Source of the DNA: Chloroflexota bacterium
GTDB taxonomy: Bacteria > Chloroflexota > UBA11872
Assembly (NCBI GenBank): GCA_026707285.1
Contig: JAPOXD010000055.1
Coordinates: 1 to 64,000 of the forward strand
DNA: 64,000 bases
Direction: 5' to 3'
Of the stretch, positions 8,648-19,602 are shown piece after piece. The notes under the pieces are model-generated. The model saw nothing but the letters and a program-made list of their open reading frames with translations. It ran no database searches and was not told the DNA's origin. How positions within the stretch are numbered: the stretch's first letter is position 1; each line of letters opens with the position of its first letter. A program made the position numbers and the translations under genes.

Positions 8648-9838
8648 ATGGCACGCCCCCGCGCCGACTTCGTGACGATGTTCGCCGTCCTGGCGGTGAC
8701 GGCCGTCGTGGCCACCTCCCCCGGCCCTTTGCTCGTTGTGATCCGCGACGAGTTCGGGCTCAGCTTCGCGCAGCTTGGGCTGATCTTCTCGGCGCAGGCG
8801 CTGGCGGGCATGCTCACCAACATTCCGGCGGGGATGGTCGCCGATCGCTTGCCCACCCGCGTGCCGATTGCCGCCGGCGGACTGGGACTCGGCGCCGGCA
8901 CGCTGCTCATGGCGCTGGCCCCGGGCTACCCGGTGCTTCTGGCGGGCAGTCTCGTCGGCACGGTGGGCGCCACGTTCATGATCACCAGCGGCATCGCCTA
9001 TACCGTTTCGCAGGCCGACCCCGAGCAGCGTGGCCGGGCGACCTCACGCGTCATGTCCGGCGTCCAGGTGGGCGCGTTCATCGGTCCGGCGCTGGCGGGC
9101 GTGGTCGCCGCCGCGTTTGACTGGCGGGCGGCGCTGATTGTGCCGGCCGTGCTCAGCCTGTGCGTCGCGGCTGCCGTGCTGCCCGTCATTCGCGGCGGAG
9201 CCCCGGCGCGTTCCGAGCCAAGATCTCGCATGTTCAGCCTCAACGACCTGCGCCTGCCCCGCGTGGTCTGGCCGATCATCGCCTTGGCCATGCTGCTCAC
9301 CGGTCCGGTCATCGGGCAGAGCCGCGTGATCCTGCCGCTCTACGCCGGCGAGGGACTCGAGTTCACGCCCGCCGTCGTGGGGGTGGCGATTTCCGCCATG
9401 AGCGCCGCCCGCGCCGTCCTTACCTTTGTGAGCGGCAACCTGATGGACCGCGCCGGGCGCGGCAGCGCGTTCTACGCCATGGTGCTGGGCGCGTTCGGGG
9501 CCGCGGTGCTGCTCACGCTGCCGCTGGGATTGGGCGTGTTCATCGCCGCGGGCGCGCTGTCGGCGGTTACCGGACTGGGAGCGGTGCTGCCGTCGGTGCT
9601 CATCGGCGACCGCGTGCCCAAGGCCTACGTGGGACGGTCGCTGGGCGTGCTGCTGACCATGGGCTCGGTGGTCCAACTCGGCGTCGCGCCGGCGGTGGGC
9701 TTCCTGCTCGACGTCCAGGGCTACCAGCTCGTGGGCATTGCCATGGCCGTGCTCATGGGACTGGCGGGCATCGTTGGTTGGCGGGTCGTGGGCGACCTGC
9801 CGTGGAGGCGGCGTGCGCCGGTCGAGTTGCCTGCTTGA
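8648..9838 (+). CDS. MFS transporter
   Basis: 396-aa integral membrane protein with about 12 hydrophobic helices spread over the whole length, typical of the major facilitator superfamily. The loop between helices 2 and 3 carries GMVADRLPTRVPI, the family's G-x-x-x-D-R signature, and the second half repeats the pattern (NLMDRAGRGSAF). The central cytosolic loop is short (about residues 180-205), as in sugar or drug 12-TM carriers. It starts at an ATG 160 bp after the sulfatase and may carry sulfatase or sialidase products, but neighbours are the only hint. Substrate is unknown. Confidence 0.88.
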   Translation: MARPRADFVTMFAVLAVTAVVATSPGPLLVVIRDEFGLSFAQLGLIFSAQALAGMLTNIPAGMVADRLPTRVPIAAGGLGLGAGTLLMALAPGYPVLLAGSLVGTVGATFMITSGIAYTVSQADPEQRGRATSRVMSGVQVGAFIGPALAGVVAAAFDWRAALIVPAVLSLCVAAAVLPVIRGGAPARSEPRSRMFSLNDLRLPRVVWPIIALAMLLTGPVIGQSRVILPLYAGEGLEFTPAVVGVAISAMSAARAVLTFVSGNLMDRAGRGSAFYAMVLGAFGAAVLLTLPLGLGVFIAAGALSAVTGLGAVLPSVLIGDRVPKAYVGRSLGVLLTMGSVVQLGVAPAVGFLLDVQGYQLVGIAMAVLMGLAGIVGWRVVGDLPWRRRAPVELPA

Positions 9839-9853
9839 TGCGATCATGCATTT

Positions 9854-10081
9854 ATGCGAGTGACCGTAACCATCGACGACGACGTTCTTGCCGCTGCCCG
9901 GGTCTTGGCCGACCAAAACGGAAGCAGCCTCGGCGGCGCCTAGTCGGTGTTGGCCCGGCGCGGATTCAAGAGCGCGTCCACTGCTGGGATCGACCGAGAT
10001 CTAACAATGTTCGCCGTCCCGGTCGACGCCGAGCCCATCACCAGCGAGGATGTCTACCGATCACTGGACGAGTGGCCGTAG
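9854..10081 (+). pseudogene. VapB-like antitoxin with in-frame TAG
   Basis: From ATG 9854 the frame encodes MRVTVTIDDDVLAAARVLA, a typical ribbon-helix-helix antitoxin start, then stops at TAG (codon 30, in ...SSLGGA*). The same frame continues without a shift as SVLARRGF...PITSEDVYRSLDEWP to TAG 10081, which is the normal tail of this family (75 codons in all). So one nonsense mutation splits the gene. No PIN toxin follows; the next 80 bp hold no coding signal before the convergent sialidase gene. Likely a decayed toxin-antitoxin remnant. Confidence 0.75.
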
Positions 10082-10158
10082 CCGACTTGCTGGATGTCAA
10101 ATTCGGTCATCACATTCCGCCTCATTCTGACCTGAAGCGACGCCCGCCGAACGCTAGA

Positions 10159-11802
10159 CTAAGGCTCCACCTCGGCGGCGGCTGACTCGATCCACAGTCC
10201 GGCATGGTCGTGGGGCTCGGCTAGGGCCACAACGCGCAGGTAGTTCACCCCCAGCGTCTCGTGCAGCTGCGGCGCTGTCGTGACGTGCCGACCGTCGACC
10301 GAAACGCGGCACGTGCGGTCCTCCTGCGTATCCCAGGCCAGCTCGACCGTGCGCCAGCGCCCGGCGTCGAGCGCGGGTTCGTCGGCGATCCGGCCTTCCG
10401 GCGCGACTTGGACGTTGAAGGTGTTGTGGAACTGGTCCTGGGGATCGAACGGGGTCGAGAAGTGGTCCGTGAGGCTCAGCCGAAACGGACCGGCGCCCGG
10501 TTCCAGGCGCAGCCGGACTTCCACGCGTCCCCGCCGTCCGGCCGGAAAGTTCCAGACCGCCGCGGCCGTGCGGCCCGGCTGTTGCTTGGTGAGGCGCAGG
10601 GCGAAGGCGACGGCGCGATCCGGGTGCGGCTGCCGCTGGACGCCTGCCGTGCCGAAGATCGACCAGTCCTCGTGCCCGTCCGCGAAATCGCTGGACTGCT
10701 GCGTCTCGTAGAGCCAGGCCGGATCCAGCCGCACCATCAGCACGCGGCCTTCCCCCTGCCCCGACACGATGATGACCGCGTCGTCGCTCGTCACCACGGG
10801 GAAGGGATAGGCGGTGCCGAAGTCTCCCTTGGTGGGCGGCGGATCGTGGCGGCGCGGATCGCGCAGCACCTCACGGGCGCCACGCCAGGTCAGGCCGTCG
10901 TCTTCCGAGATCGCCGCGTGCAGCACGTGACGCCCGCCATAGGCGTAGGGGAACCGCTGGCAGCAGTTCCAGAGCAGCACCAGGCGGTCGTCGCTGAGGC
11001 GCACGAGGCCCACGGGCGAGTCGGACGAGACGAGCGGGGTCGGTCGCGCGACGGACCACTCAGCGCCGTCGTCCGAGAAGGACTCGTAGAGCCGGCCGGT
11101 CTGCGTGCGCAGCAGCATCCAGACGCGCCCATCGAGCTTCTGGATGATGACCGGCTCGTCGGCGCCATATGCGGGAATCGGCGCCCAGGACTTGATGTCG
11201 CGCGTGCCCTGGCGCCACGTTTTCCCCGCGTCGTCGGAGTAGACCACCGTCGAGTAGAAGGCGCCAGCGAAGCTGAACGCGTCCAGCCCGGTGTCGACCC
11301 GGTGCGCCCAGGTCTGACCCGTCGCCGAGGCATACGGCAGCACGATGCGGCCATTGCGAAGCTGGATGACGCTGTTCAGCGCGCCGGTGAAGCCCTCCCA
11401 GATCCGCTTCGGCTCGGTCCACGCCTCGCCGTGTTCGCGCGACCTGAGATGCCAGATGTCCAGGAACTTGCCGTGGTAAGGGCCCTCGTGGGCCATGCCT
11501 TCGCCCGCCAGCGGCGCGCCGAAGACTCCGGAGCCGCGGTCGTGCATGAAGAAGCAATGGACCTCGTCGTCGGAGTCCGCCAGCACTTCCAGGCCGCCCC
11601 ACAGCCCGCCGGTTTCGGGCAGCGTCAGCACGTCGGGCGCTTCGTCCCAGGTGCGCCCGTCGTCGTGCGAGACGATGCGCGCGATGCGGGGAGTCGGGAT
11701 GTCCGCGTCCTTTAGAAAAAAGCCGTCGAGGCGGCCATCGCGGCGTCGGGCCACCATTGGCCGCTCGACGTCCGGCGGCAGTGCGATCAGGGCTGGTTGC
11801 AT
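10159..11802 (-). CDS. sialidase-like protein with C-terminal lectin-like domain
   Basis: 547-aa protein. ATG 11802 is chosen because GGAGGAGAG lies just upstream; the frame stays open further 5' but that part looks non-coding. Residues 1-~390 form a BNR propeller with boxes SHDDGRTW (45-52), SDDAGKTW and SEDDGLTW. Residues ~400-547 look like a beta-sandwich (WSIFGTAGVQRQP...WRTVELAWDTQ...VSVDGRHV), resembling concanavalin-like sugar-binding or structural modules. No signal peptide is seen. It is probably a glycosidase or glycan-binding enzyme of the exo-alpha-sialidase class; catalytic residues were not verified. It is convergent with the broken antitoxin. Confidence 0.82.
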   Translation of the reverse strand: MQPALIALPPDVERPMVARRRDGRLDGFFLKDADIPTPRIARIVSHDDGRTWDEAPDVLTLPETGGLWGGLEVLADSDDEVHCFFMHDRGSGVFGAPLAGEGMAHEGPYHGKFLDIWHLRSREHGEAWTEPKRIWEGFTGALNSVIQLRNGRIVLPYASATGQTWAHRVDTGLDAFSFAGAFYSTVVYSDDAGKTWRQGTRDIKSWAPIPAYGADEPVIIQKLDGRVWMLLRTQTGRLYESFSDDGAEWSVARPTPLVSSDSPVGLVRLSDDRLVLLWNCCQRFPYAYGGRHVLHAAISEDDGLTWRGAREVLRDPRRHDPPPTKGDFGTAYPFPVVTSDDAVIIVSGQGEGRVLMVRLDPAWLYETQQSSDFADGHEDWSIFGTAGVQRQPHPDRAVAFALRLTKQQPGRTAAAVWNFPAGRRGRVEVRLRLEPGAGPFRLSLTDHFSTPFDPQDQFHNTFNVQVAPEGRIADEPALDAGRWRTVELAWDTQEDRTCRVSVDGRHVTTAPQLHETLGVNYLRVVALAEPHDHAGLWIESAAAEVEP

Positions 11803-11860
11803 AATTTCTCTCCTCCCACGTTGGCACGCGCGCCAGCCATCCGGCCGGGGGCGGACGGGG

Positions 11861-12238
11861 TCACGTTCTCCGTTTGGACTCGGTTCCCTCACGGCTCTCG
11901 CCGCGAGCGGCATCCCCCTTACTCGGAAGTGATGAGCCGGGCATCGTCCGCACCGATGGCTGGAGACTCCGTCGCCCGGATTCGGTTGTCTTCGGCATCG
12001 TCCTAAGCATCCAGATCCAGACCACGACCCAGCCAATTACGGTCCATCCAAGAATCAAATTTACAAGGAAAATAGACGCCGTCCGCTTATGCTCTTTGAG
12101 GTGAGCGACTATGGACGGGGAAAAATAAAGAAAAGAACCACATATAATAACGATAGCTGCCAACAGTATGCCGGTGGCTGTAAACGTAGATCCTGTGCTA
12201 TCGAACATTACCTGTTGAATCCTCGTATAGTCGCGCAT
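11861..12238 (-). CDS. superinfection-immunity-like membrane protein
   Basis: 125-aa protein with two hydrophobic helices. The segment HKRTASIFLVNLILGWTVIG followed by WVVVWIWM closely fits the Imm_superinfect family (named after phage T4 Imm, which blocks DNA entry of a second phage at the inner membrane). A preceding helix (ILLAAIVIICGSFLYF) and polar C-terminal tail complete it. Coding DNA is AT-richer than the neighbours. Candidate starts are GTG 12325, ATG 12238 and ATG 12208; homologues begin shortly before the first helix. It follows the ABC ATPase gene by about 100 bp on the same strand. Many bacterial members are chromosomal with no proven phage role. Confidence 0.72.
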   Translation of the reverse strand: MRDYTRIQQVMFDSTGSTFTATGILLAAIVIICGSFLYFSPSIVAHLKEHKRTASIFLVNLILGWTVIGWVVVWIWMLRTMPKTTESGRRSLQPSVRTMPGSSLPSKGDAARGESREGTESKRRT

Positions 12239-12345
12239 CCAATGACTGGAGACCGTTAGCCCCGGCACCTCTGTAGTGCGCCGGTTCGTGCACTGTATCT
12301 CAACTCCCCTTTTGGTCTCTTCCACTGCTCGACCGCGACGGCGAT

Positions 12346-13091
12346 CTAGTGATCGGTCGCCGGATCAACGATCTCGACATGCTGGATCAGGTCGGGAAGG
12401 TCGAAGTCCAGCGGTCCTTCGGCTTCGGCGAGATGCCCGTCGCGCATGACCATCGTCTGGTCGGCAATCTGGCTCAGCGCGGGGTCGTGCGTCGCCACCA
12501 CGGCGGTCACGCCCTCGGCGGCCACGATGTGGCGGAAGAGCAGCATGATCTCGAGCCCGGTGTTGCTGTCCAGCTCGCCGGTGGGCTCGTCGGCCAGCAG
12601 CACGTCGGGTCGATTGGCGATGGCGCGGGCGATGGCCACCCGCTGCTGCTCGCCGCCGCTCAGCTCGAACGGGCGGTGATCCGCGCGTGACTCCAGTCCA
12701 ACAAGCCGCAGCACCTCTCGCGTGCGCTCACTCCATGTCGCCGACGGCGCGCCCGCCACGCGCATGGCCAACTCCACGTTCTCCCGCGCCGAAAGCACCG
12801 GCAGCAGGGCAAACGTCTGGAATACGAAACCCAGGCTGCGGCGGCGAATGGCGGCCAGCTCGTCCTCGCTCATCGCCCCGAGGTCGGCGCCGTGGAACAT
12901 CACCTGCCCCTCGGTGGGGACATCGAGGCCGCCGATCAGGTTCAGCAAGGTCGTCTTGCCCGAGCCGGACCGTCCGCGCAGCGCATGGAGTTCGCCGCGG
13001 CAGATGTCCCAGGTCGCGCCGGCGACGGCCGTCACCGCGGAGGCGCCCTCGCCGTAGCGGCGCGAGACGTTGAGCAGTTGCACGACCGGTG

Positions 13092-13095
<4 letters not shown>
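12346..13095 (-). CDS. ABC transporter ATP-binding protein (LolD/MacB type)
   Basis: 249-aa ATPase. Walker A GRSGSGKTT (41-49), Q-loop FQTFALLP, signature LSGGEQQR (145-152), Walker B VLLADE (165-170) and the switch His in VVATHD are all intact. The set is typical of ATPases pairing with FtsX-like permeases in lipoprotein or macrolide export. Its ATG overlaps the stop of the preceding ATPase gene by 4 bp, making it the last gene of the adaptor-permease-ATPase-ATPase operon. With one permease containing two FtsX halves, the two ATPases may form a heterodimer; that pairing is inference. Confidence 0.93.
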
Positions 13096-13993
<898 letters not shown>

Positions 13994-13997
<4 letters not shown>

Positions 13998-16894
13998 CCG
14001 GTTTCCTCGCCGAACTTGATGGCCTCGTGCGTGCGCACGCGCCGCAGGAGCCAAATCGAGAGCGGCAACGCCGCGGCGATGAGCACGCCGAACACCACGT
14101 AGATCTTGGCGATGTCGTCCCAGGCGGTATCGACGATGAAGGGTGGAAACGCATCGCGCTCGCCCGCGCTCAGCTCGAGAAACGGCACGAAGAGGGCGGC
14201 AGTCACCATGCCGATGGCCGTCCCCACGGCCGTGCCGAGCAGCACCAGGAACCCTTGCTCCAACGCCACGATGGCGGCCATCTGGCGCGTGGAAATCCCC
14301 ATGGCGCGCAGGATGCCGAACTCCTGCACGCGCCGGCGAAACGACAGGACCGCGTGCATGCCAAAGCCGCTGAGCGTGAGGCCCGCGGCGACGATGAACG
14401 CCAGCGTCAGCAGGCCGAACGTGCCGACCAGCACGGGGTCGCTGCGCGCTTGGACGACTTCGTCCCTGGCGTCCACGGTGCGCAGCGCCCGGATATCGAG
14501 ATTGTTCAGCGGCTGGATGAGCTCCTGAGCCGGCGCATCGGGCAGCAGTCGCGCATAGGTGTTCCACGGCGAGCGCCCAACCACGCGGTCGACGTAGGTG
14601 AGATTGGCGAGCGCGAATGAGCCTAGACCTCGATTGTGGCCCGGCAGCGCGTCCATCCACCCCACCACCGTGAAGGGCACCACCACCCGATCGATCTCCA
14701 TGGTCACGGAATCGCCAAGCTGCACGCCCATGGTCTCGTGAAACGGTGCGCGCTCCAGGATCACGCCGCGATCGTCCGCCGCCAGTGCGTTGGCCAGCGC
14801 ATTGAGCGACGTCGCCGCGTAGTCGTCGCGCCAGACTATGGTCCGGGCGAACGGAATCGGATCGACCGCGTGCAGCCGCACCTCGCGCAGGGCGTTCACC
14901 GACGGCGTGTCGACATGCAGCAGCGCGTTCTTGACCCGGTGTCGCGCCGCTTCCGTGACGACCTGCCGGCCGCCGTCGTCCACCACGTCCAGGTGGCGAT
15001 CGACCGGCGCGATGTACCAGGACCTCGCGTCCGCGTCGAAGTGCCCGCTCTCGACGATCTGGGCGTCGGCGCCAGTGGCGAAATAGACGCGATCGATGAT
15101 GTTGCGATCGATCGTCGCGGCGAACGACGCGCTGAAGGCCCCCAGGGCGAAGGTCAGCGAGAGCAGCAAGACCAGGCTGGTGTAGTGGGTCGGGCTGCGG
15201 CCGACCTGGCGCAGGGCCACGAAGGCGCTGACGCCGGACACCCGCGACGTCAGCACCGCGAGCGCGCGCACGAGATAGGGAAAGGCGCGGAGGGCGAAGA
15301 CCGAGACCGCGAAGATGAAGAGAATCGGCGCCAGGACCAGCAGCGTGTCGGCCAGCAGGAGGTCGTCCTCGGTCTCGCCGGGCAGCGCGTCCACGCTGCG
15401 CAGCAGGTAGAACCCAGCAACCGCCGCCGCCAGCAGCAGCACGTCCAGCAGCCGCCGCTGATAGAGCGGTCGGTCCAGGCTGCGCGAGGCCTGCTGCTTG
15501 GCGCCCACGATGCTCAGCCGGGCCGCCGCCACGACCGGCCCCAGCATGGCCAGCAGGCTGACCCCGATCGCCGCCGCCCCGACGGCCGCCTGGCCGCCGG
15601 TCAGGGCAACGTCCAACGGCGCGCGCGCATCGAAGGCCAGGAAGCTCGCCGCCTGTCCGATGGCCTGGGCAAAGCCCGCGCCCAGCGCCAGGCCGATCGC
15701 CAGCGCCGGCGCCCCAATCAGCAGCCCCTCGACGACAAACACGCCGACCAACTGGACCACGCCGACGCCGCGGCTGCGGAGCAGCGCCACCTCCTGACGC
15801 TGCCGTTCGATGGCCAGCGACACCGAGAGCCGCATGAAGCCCAGCACCATCAGGACAATGGGCACGCTGAGGGCCAGCAGGGCCACGGTGAGCACCATCA
15901 GGCGGCTCTCAAACCGTTCGAGGTCGCGCTCCAGGCGGGTCTTCACGCCCATGTAGGGCAGCACCCGCTCGGCAATCGTCCGCACGGCGAAGATTCCCTC
16001 GTTCGTGCGGCCGGCGGTCGACGCCTGCAGCGCGACGGCGTCCAGTGGAGCAAACCACACCGCGCGGTCCAGGAGCCGTGGATGCGACACCTCGGGATAG
16101 CGCGCCAGCAGACCGTCGATGAATGCGCCCGGCGGCGTGAAGAGCGTGTTCTTCGTCAGCTCGTCGACATCCTCGGGCCAATAGGCGTGGCGCCCGTCGA
16201 TGGGTGCGAAGCGCCCCACGATGTCCACAGCGACGACCGCCTGGGGCGTGTCAAGCTCCCGCGGGTCGCCGAAACGCAGCTGCACCTGGTCGCCGACCAC
16301 CAGGCCGCCAGCGTCCAGCATATTCGTCGCGGCAACCGCCTCCACCAGCGGCGCCAGCGCACCGGACGGCAGGCGCAGCGTGTAGACCTTGTCGACGGGT
16401 GCGCGGCCTTCCAGCAAATCGACGTTTTCCGTCAGCCCGCTGATCGCGGCCAGCCCGCCCCAGGGAACGCCCTCGCGCAGGGGTGTGTCCGGGTCGTCGG
16501 AGGTGAACAGCAGGTGCCGGTTGTCGGACCGGACCAAACGCACGATGGCATCGGGCGGAACCCCGAGGTGGGTGGCGACGGCCTCGCCCAAGAACCGGTC
16601 GGCGCGGCGATACGCCGCCAGCGACGTCGTGGGATCGTCCGGCAGCTGCGCTTCGCCGTGCTCGATCACCACGCCCAGATCGAGCGGCCCCGGCGAGGCG
16701 CGCAAGTGCTCCCGCAGCAGGCGGGTGCTCATGCCCTCCGCATAGAGCGGCACGGCGGTGACCACGCCGACGGTGAGCGAGAGTCCCAGCAGCGTGGTCA
16801 GCGCGTGGATAGGATTGCTGCGCAGCCGCCGCGCGGCGAATCCCACGAGGGCCAGCACGGTGCGCGCGGCGGCGCCGACCTCCGAGAGGATCAC
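13994..16894 (-). CDS. FtsX-like ABC transporter permease
   Basis: 966-aa membrane protein with two FtsX/MacB-type modules. A first helix (about residues 30-50) precedes a large extracytoplasmic domain (about 50-330). Helices cluster at about 335-470, a further helix lies near 483-498, and another pair near 515-545. A second extracytoplasmic domain follows, then the last three helices (about 815-950), with the conserved FRRRVQEFGILRAMG coupling stretch. Such duplicated permeases can work as one polypeptide. It shares 4-bp overlaps with both the adaptor gene upstream and the ATPase gene downstream. Likely exports a lipid, peptide or lipoprotein; cargo unknown. Confidence 0.9.
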
Positions 16895-18513
16895 GAGCGA
16901 ACGGTGGCGAAGATCATGTCGCCTTCGGACAGGCCGTGGACGATCTCGACCTCGTCATCGGTCTCCATGCCCAGGGTCACCGGCAGCGTCCGGCGGCGGC
17001 CGTCGATCAGGGTCTCGACGAACGAGCGACCGTTGACCGTCCACACGGCGGTTGCCGGCACCTTGAGCACCCCGTCGGACGCGCCCAGCAACACGCTGAT
17101 GACGCCCTGCAGGCCGATGGTCACCGGTTGGTCGCCCCAATCGACCGCCAGCTGGATGAAGGGCTTGTCCGACGCATCGCCCGTGTCCAGCGGCAGCGTG
17201 ACGACCGTTCCCTCGAAGGGCGTCTGGGCAAACTCGCGCAACGTGACGTTGACCTTTTGATCGATGCGCAAATTCGCGGCTTGCGTCGGGCCGGCCACGG
17301 CCTCGAAGACCAGGTCGGTGGCTTTGGCCAGCTCGACGGCCGGGTCGCCGGGGGCGACCTCTCGCCCGCGCACGGTGAGCACGCGCGAGATGATCGCGTC
17401 GTAGGGCGCCGCAATGTCGAGCTGCGTGGAGCGGCTCTCGAGCAGGGCGATTCGCTCGTCGATGCGCTCGGCCTCGGCCCTCAGCCGCTCGGCGTCCACG
17501 GCAAGCGGCGAGGTGCCGGCATCCAGCGCCGCCCGAGCCTCGGCCACCAGGTCATATTCGTATCGGGCCGAAGCGAGCGCCGCCTCGGCGGCGGCCAGCT
17601 CAGCGGGCGGCGGGCCGGCCTCCAGGCGGCCGAGGTCGGCCTGCGCGGTCAACAGGTCCAACTCGGCGGCGGCCCGTTCCCGCCGGGCCGCGCGCAGCTG
17701 AAGAGGCCCGTCGGGACCGGCCGCTTGCTCCTCGAGCGTGCGCGCCTCGGCGACCGCGAGCGCGGCCGCGGCCAGTTTCGCGTCGGCCGCGGCAATTGCG
17801 TGTGCCGAGGAATCCTCGGGCAGCGCGTCGCGCTCCGCCTGGGCTTCAGCCAGATCCGCCTCGCGCAGCGCAACCTCCGCGCGCGCACTTGCCACCAGCG
17901 CGTCGACCGAACCCTCGGTGGCCTCGACCGTCGCGTGGCGGTCGGCGAGCACCTGCGCGAGCAACGCGATGCGCGCGTGGTGGAGGTTCACCTCATGGTC
18001 GGGCGCCGGCGCGGTGAGCGCGTCCCACACCCGCTGGCGCTCGGCGAGCTCGGCCGCCGCCGCGAGCACGGCGCGTTCGGAGGCGATCCGTTCGGCGGCC
18101 AAACGAGCCTCGACGGCCGCAAGCTCCTCCAGGATCGCCACCTGGGCCTCGCGCGCGGCGCCGATCTCGGCGTTTAGCGACTCCGCATCGAGCGAAATCA
18201 ACACACTGCCCGCCTGCACCATCACCCCGCGCTGGCCGCGCACGGCGCCCACGACACCGGGCACGTCGAACGTCAGGATCTCCTGTCCCCGAGCCTCGAC
18301 GAGCCCCGGAATCCGCAGGCGGTTCTCGAGCCGCCCCCGAACCACCGGCACCATGGGGTCCTGTGTCTCGGCCCGGGGATCGGGCGCGAGCGTGGGCGTG
18401 GCGTCGGCGGGCGGCTCGACCGGATCGCAGGCGGTGAACCCAACGACGACTGCGCCGCAGACGACGAGGGCCGCCAGCGCAGGGCCGAGACGCCGGGCGG
18501 CGCCCATGTCCAT
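16891..18513 (-). CDS. HlyD/MacA-type periplasmic adaptor protein
   Basis: 540-aa membrane-fusion protein of the RND/ABC adaptor class. An N-terminal hydrophobic segment (residues ~8-29, ALAALVVCGAVVVGFTAC) acts as a signal anchor or, with Cys29, a weak lipoprotein site. Two lipoyl-half motifs flank a long Ala/Glu-rich coiled coil (about residues 130-370), and the C-terminal barrel includes VEIVHGLSEGD. ATG 18513 gives the best signal; longer frames upstream lack one. It is the first gene of the four-gene exporter operon. In a single-membrane lineage it would extend to the outer face or cell wall instead of an outer-membrane channel. Confidence 0.88.
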   Translation of the reverse strand: MDMGAARRLGPALAALVVCGAVVVGFTACDPVEPPADATPTLAPDPRAETQDPMVPVVRGRLENRLRIPGLVEARGQEILTFDVPGVVGAVRGQRGVMVQAGSVLISLDAESLNAEIGAAREAQVAILEELAAVEARLAAERIASERAVLAAAAELAERQRVWDALTAPAPDHEVNLHHARIALLAQVLADRHATVEATEGSVDALVASARAEVALREADLAEAQAERDALPEDSSAHAIAAADAKLAAAALAVAEARTLEEQAAGPDGPLQLRAARRERAAAELDLLTAQADLGRLEAGPPPAELAAAEAALASARYEYDLVAEARAALDAGTSPLAVDAERLRAEAERIDERIALLESRSTQLDIAAPYDAIISRVLTVRGREVAPGDPAVELAKATDLVFEAVAGPTQAANLRIDQKVNVTLREFAQTPFEGTVVTLPLDTGDASDKPFIQLAVDWGDQPVTIGLQGVISVLLGASDGVLKVPATAVWTVNGRSFVETLIDGRRRTLPVTLGMETDDEVEIVHGLSEGDMIFATVRS

Positions 18514-18701
18514 TCGAAGCAAGGCTCGGCGATTCAGGTCCAGGAGTCGACGCCTCCCTCGATCACCGTCTGCCGGAGTGTATGCCGCTCGGGGGCACCG
18601 CGGGTCGGCGCACGCCTCTACGTCGGCACGGCCGCCGGCAGCCGGGCGCGCTTGCGCCGAGTTTGCGAACATAGGCCCACGCACCCGCGGGAGGTGATTC
18701 C

Positions 18702-19574
18702 ATGTCCATTAGGCTCGCCTGCGCCGATTTCACCTGGCCTCTGCTCCGCCACGAGCAATCCCTGGCCCTGATCTCCACCCTCGGCTTCGAGGGCGTCGAT
18801 CTTGGGATCTTCGGCAACCGCTCGCACATTCGCCCCGAGATGATCCACGGCGACGTGCCCATGTGGGCCGGCATCCTGCGCGAGCGGCTGGAGCGGAACA
18901 ACCTCGAGCCCGCGGACGTGTTCCTGATCCCGAGCACCGAGCCCGGCGGCATGGTGCCGAACAACCCCGACCCGGCCCAGCGGGAAGCGGGGCGCATGTA
19001 CTTCAACGACGTGGTGGAGCTGTCGCGCCGCCTCGAAGCCAAGGGCATCTCCTCGACCTGTGGCGTGCCGTTCGAGGGCGAATCGCCCTCCGAGTCGCTG
19101 CAGAACTCCGCCGAAGAGCTCAAATGGCGCGTCGATCAGGGTGACAAGTACGGCATCGCGGTTTCCGTGGAGCCCGCGGTCGGCACCAACGCCAACACCG
19201 TGGACCTGGCGCTGGAGATGCTGGACCTGGTGCCGGGCCTCAAGCTCACGCTCGACTATTGCCACTTCGTCTACCAGGGCATGGAGCAGACCAGCGTGGA
19301 CCCGCTGCTGCCCCACGCGCGCCACTTCCACTGCCGCGGCTGCGCGCCGGATCGGATGCAGGTGGACTTCGACGAAAACGTGATCGACTACCGACGCATC
19401 ATCGAAAAGATGCAGGAAGTCGGCTACGGCGGCTGGTTCGGCGTGGAATTCGTCTGGACCGCGATCTGGAACTGCAACCAGGTGGACAACACGGCGGAAA
19501 CGATTCGCTTCCGCGACCTGGCGCTGGCGGTGATCAACGGCACGGAGCACGTGCCGTTCATGCACACGATCTAG
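18702..19574 (+). CDS. sugar phosphate isomerase/epimerase (TIM barrel)
   Basis: 290-aa xylose-isomerase-like TIM-barrel protein (AP-endonuclease-2 superfamily). Metal-ligand positions fit the family: VSVEPAVGTN around residue 155-165, LTLDYCHFVYQG around 182-193, HFHCRGCAPDR, and the final GVEFVW strand. GGGAGGTGATTCC directly precedes ATG 18702, an unusually strong ribosome site for this window. It is divergent from the exporter operon, with 188 bp between them. Likely converts a keto/aldo sugar or inositol derivative in the cytosol; the substrate cannot be inferred from sequence. A second relative is at 57224-58069. Confidence 0.88.
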   Translation: MSIRLACADFTWPLLRHEQSLALISTLGFEGVDLGIFGNRSHIRPEMIHGDVPMWAGILRERLERNNLEPADVFLIPSTEPGGMVPNNPDPAQREAGRMYFNDVVELSRRLEAKGISSTCGVPFEGESPSESLQNSAEELKWRVDQGDKYGIAVSVEPAVGTNANTVDLALEMLDLVPGLKLTLDYCHFVYQGMEQTSVDPLLPHARHFHCRGCAPDRMQVDFDENVIDYRRIIEKMQEVGYGGWFGVEFVWTAIWNCNQVDNTAETIRFRDLALAVINGTEHVPFMHTI

Positions 19575-19602
19575 AGGGGCGGCAACCAGCCCGGGGCAAC
19601 GC

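Noticed and set aside
11803-12036. N-terminal extension of the third sialidase-like protein
   Set aside because: GGAGGAGAG lies right before ATG 11802 and the upstream residues are low complexity and overlap another gene's 3' part.
14636-17260. 874-codon plus-strand open frame opposite the permease and adaptor
   Set aside because: It is antisense to two genes with clear domains and is rich in Arg/His/Gln as expected from reversed GC-biased codons; no domain is seen.
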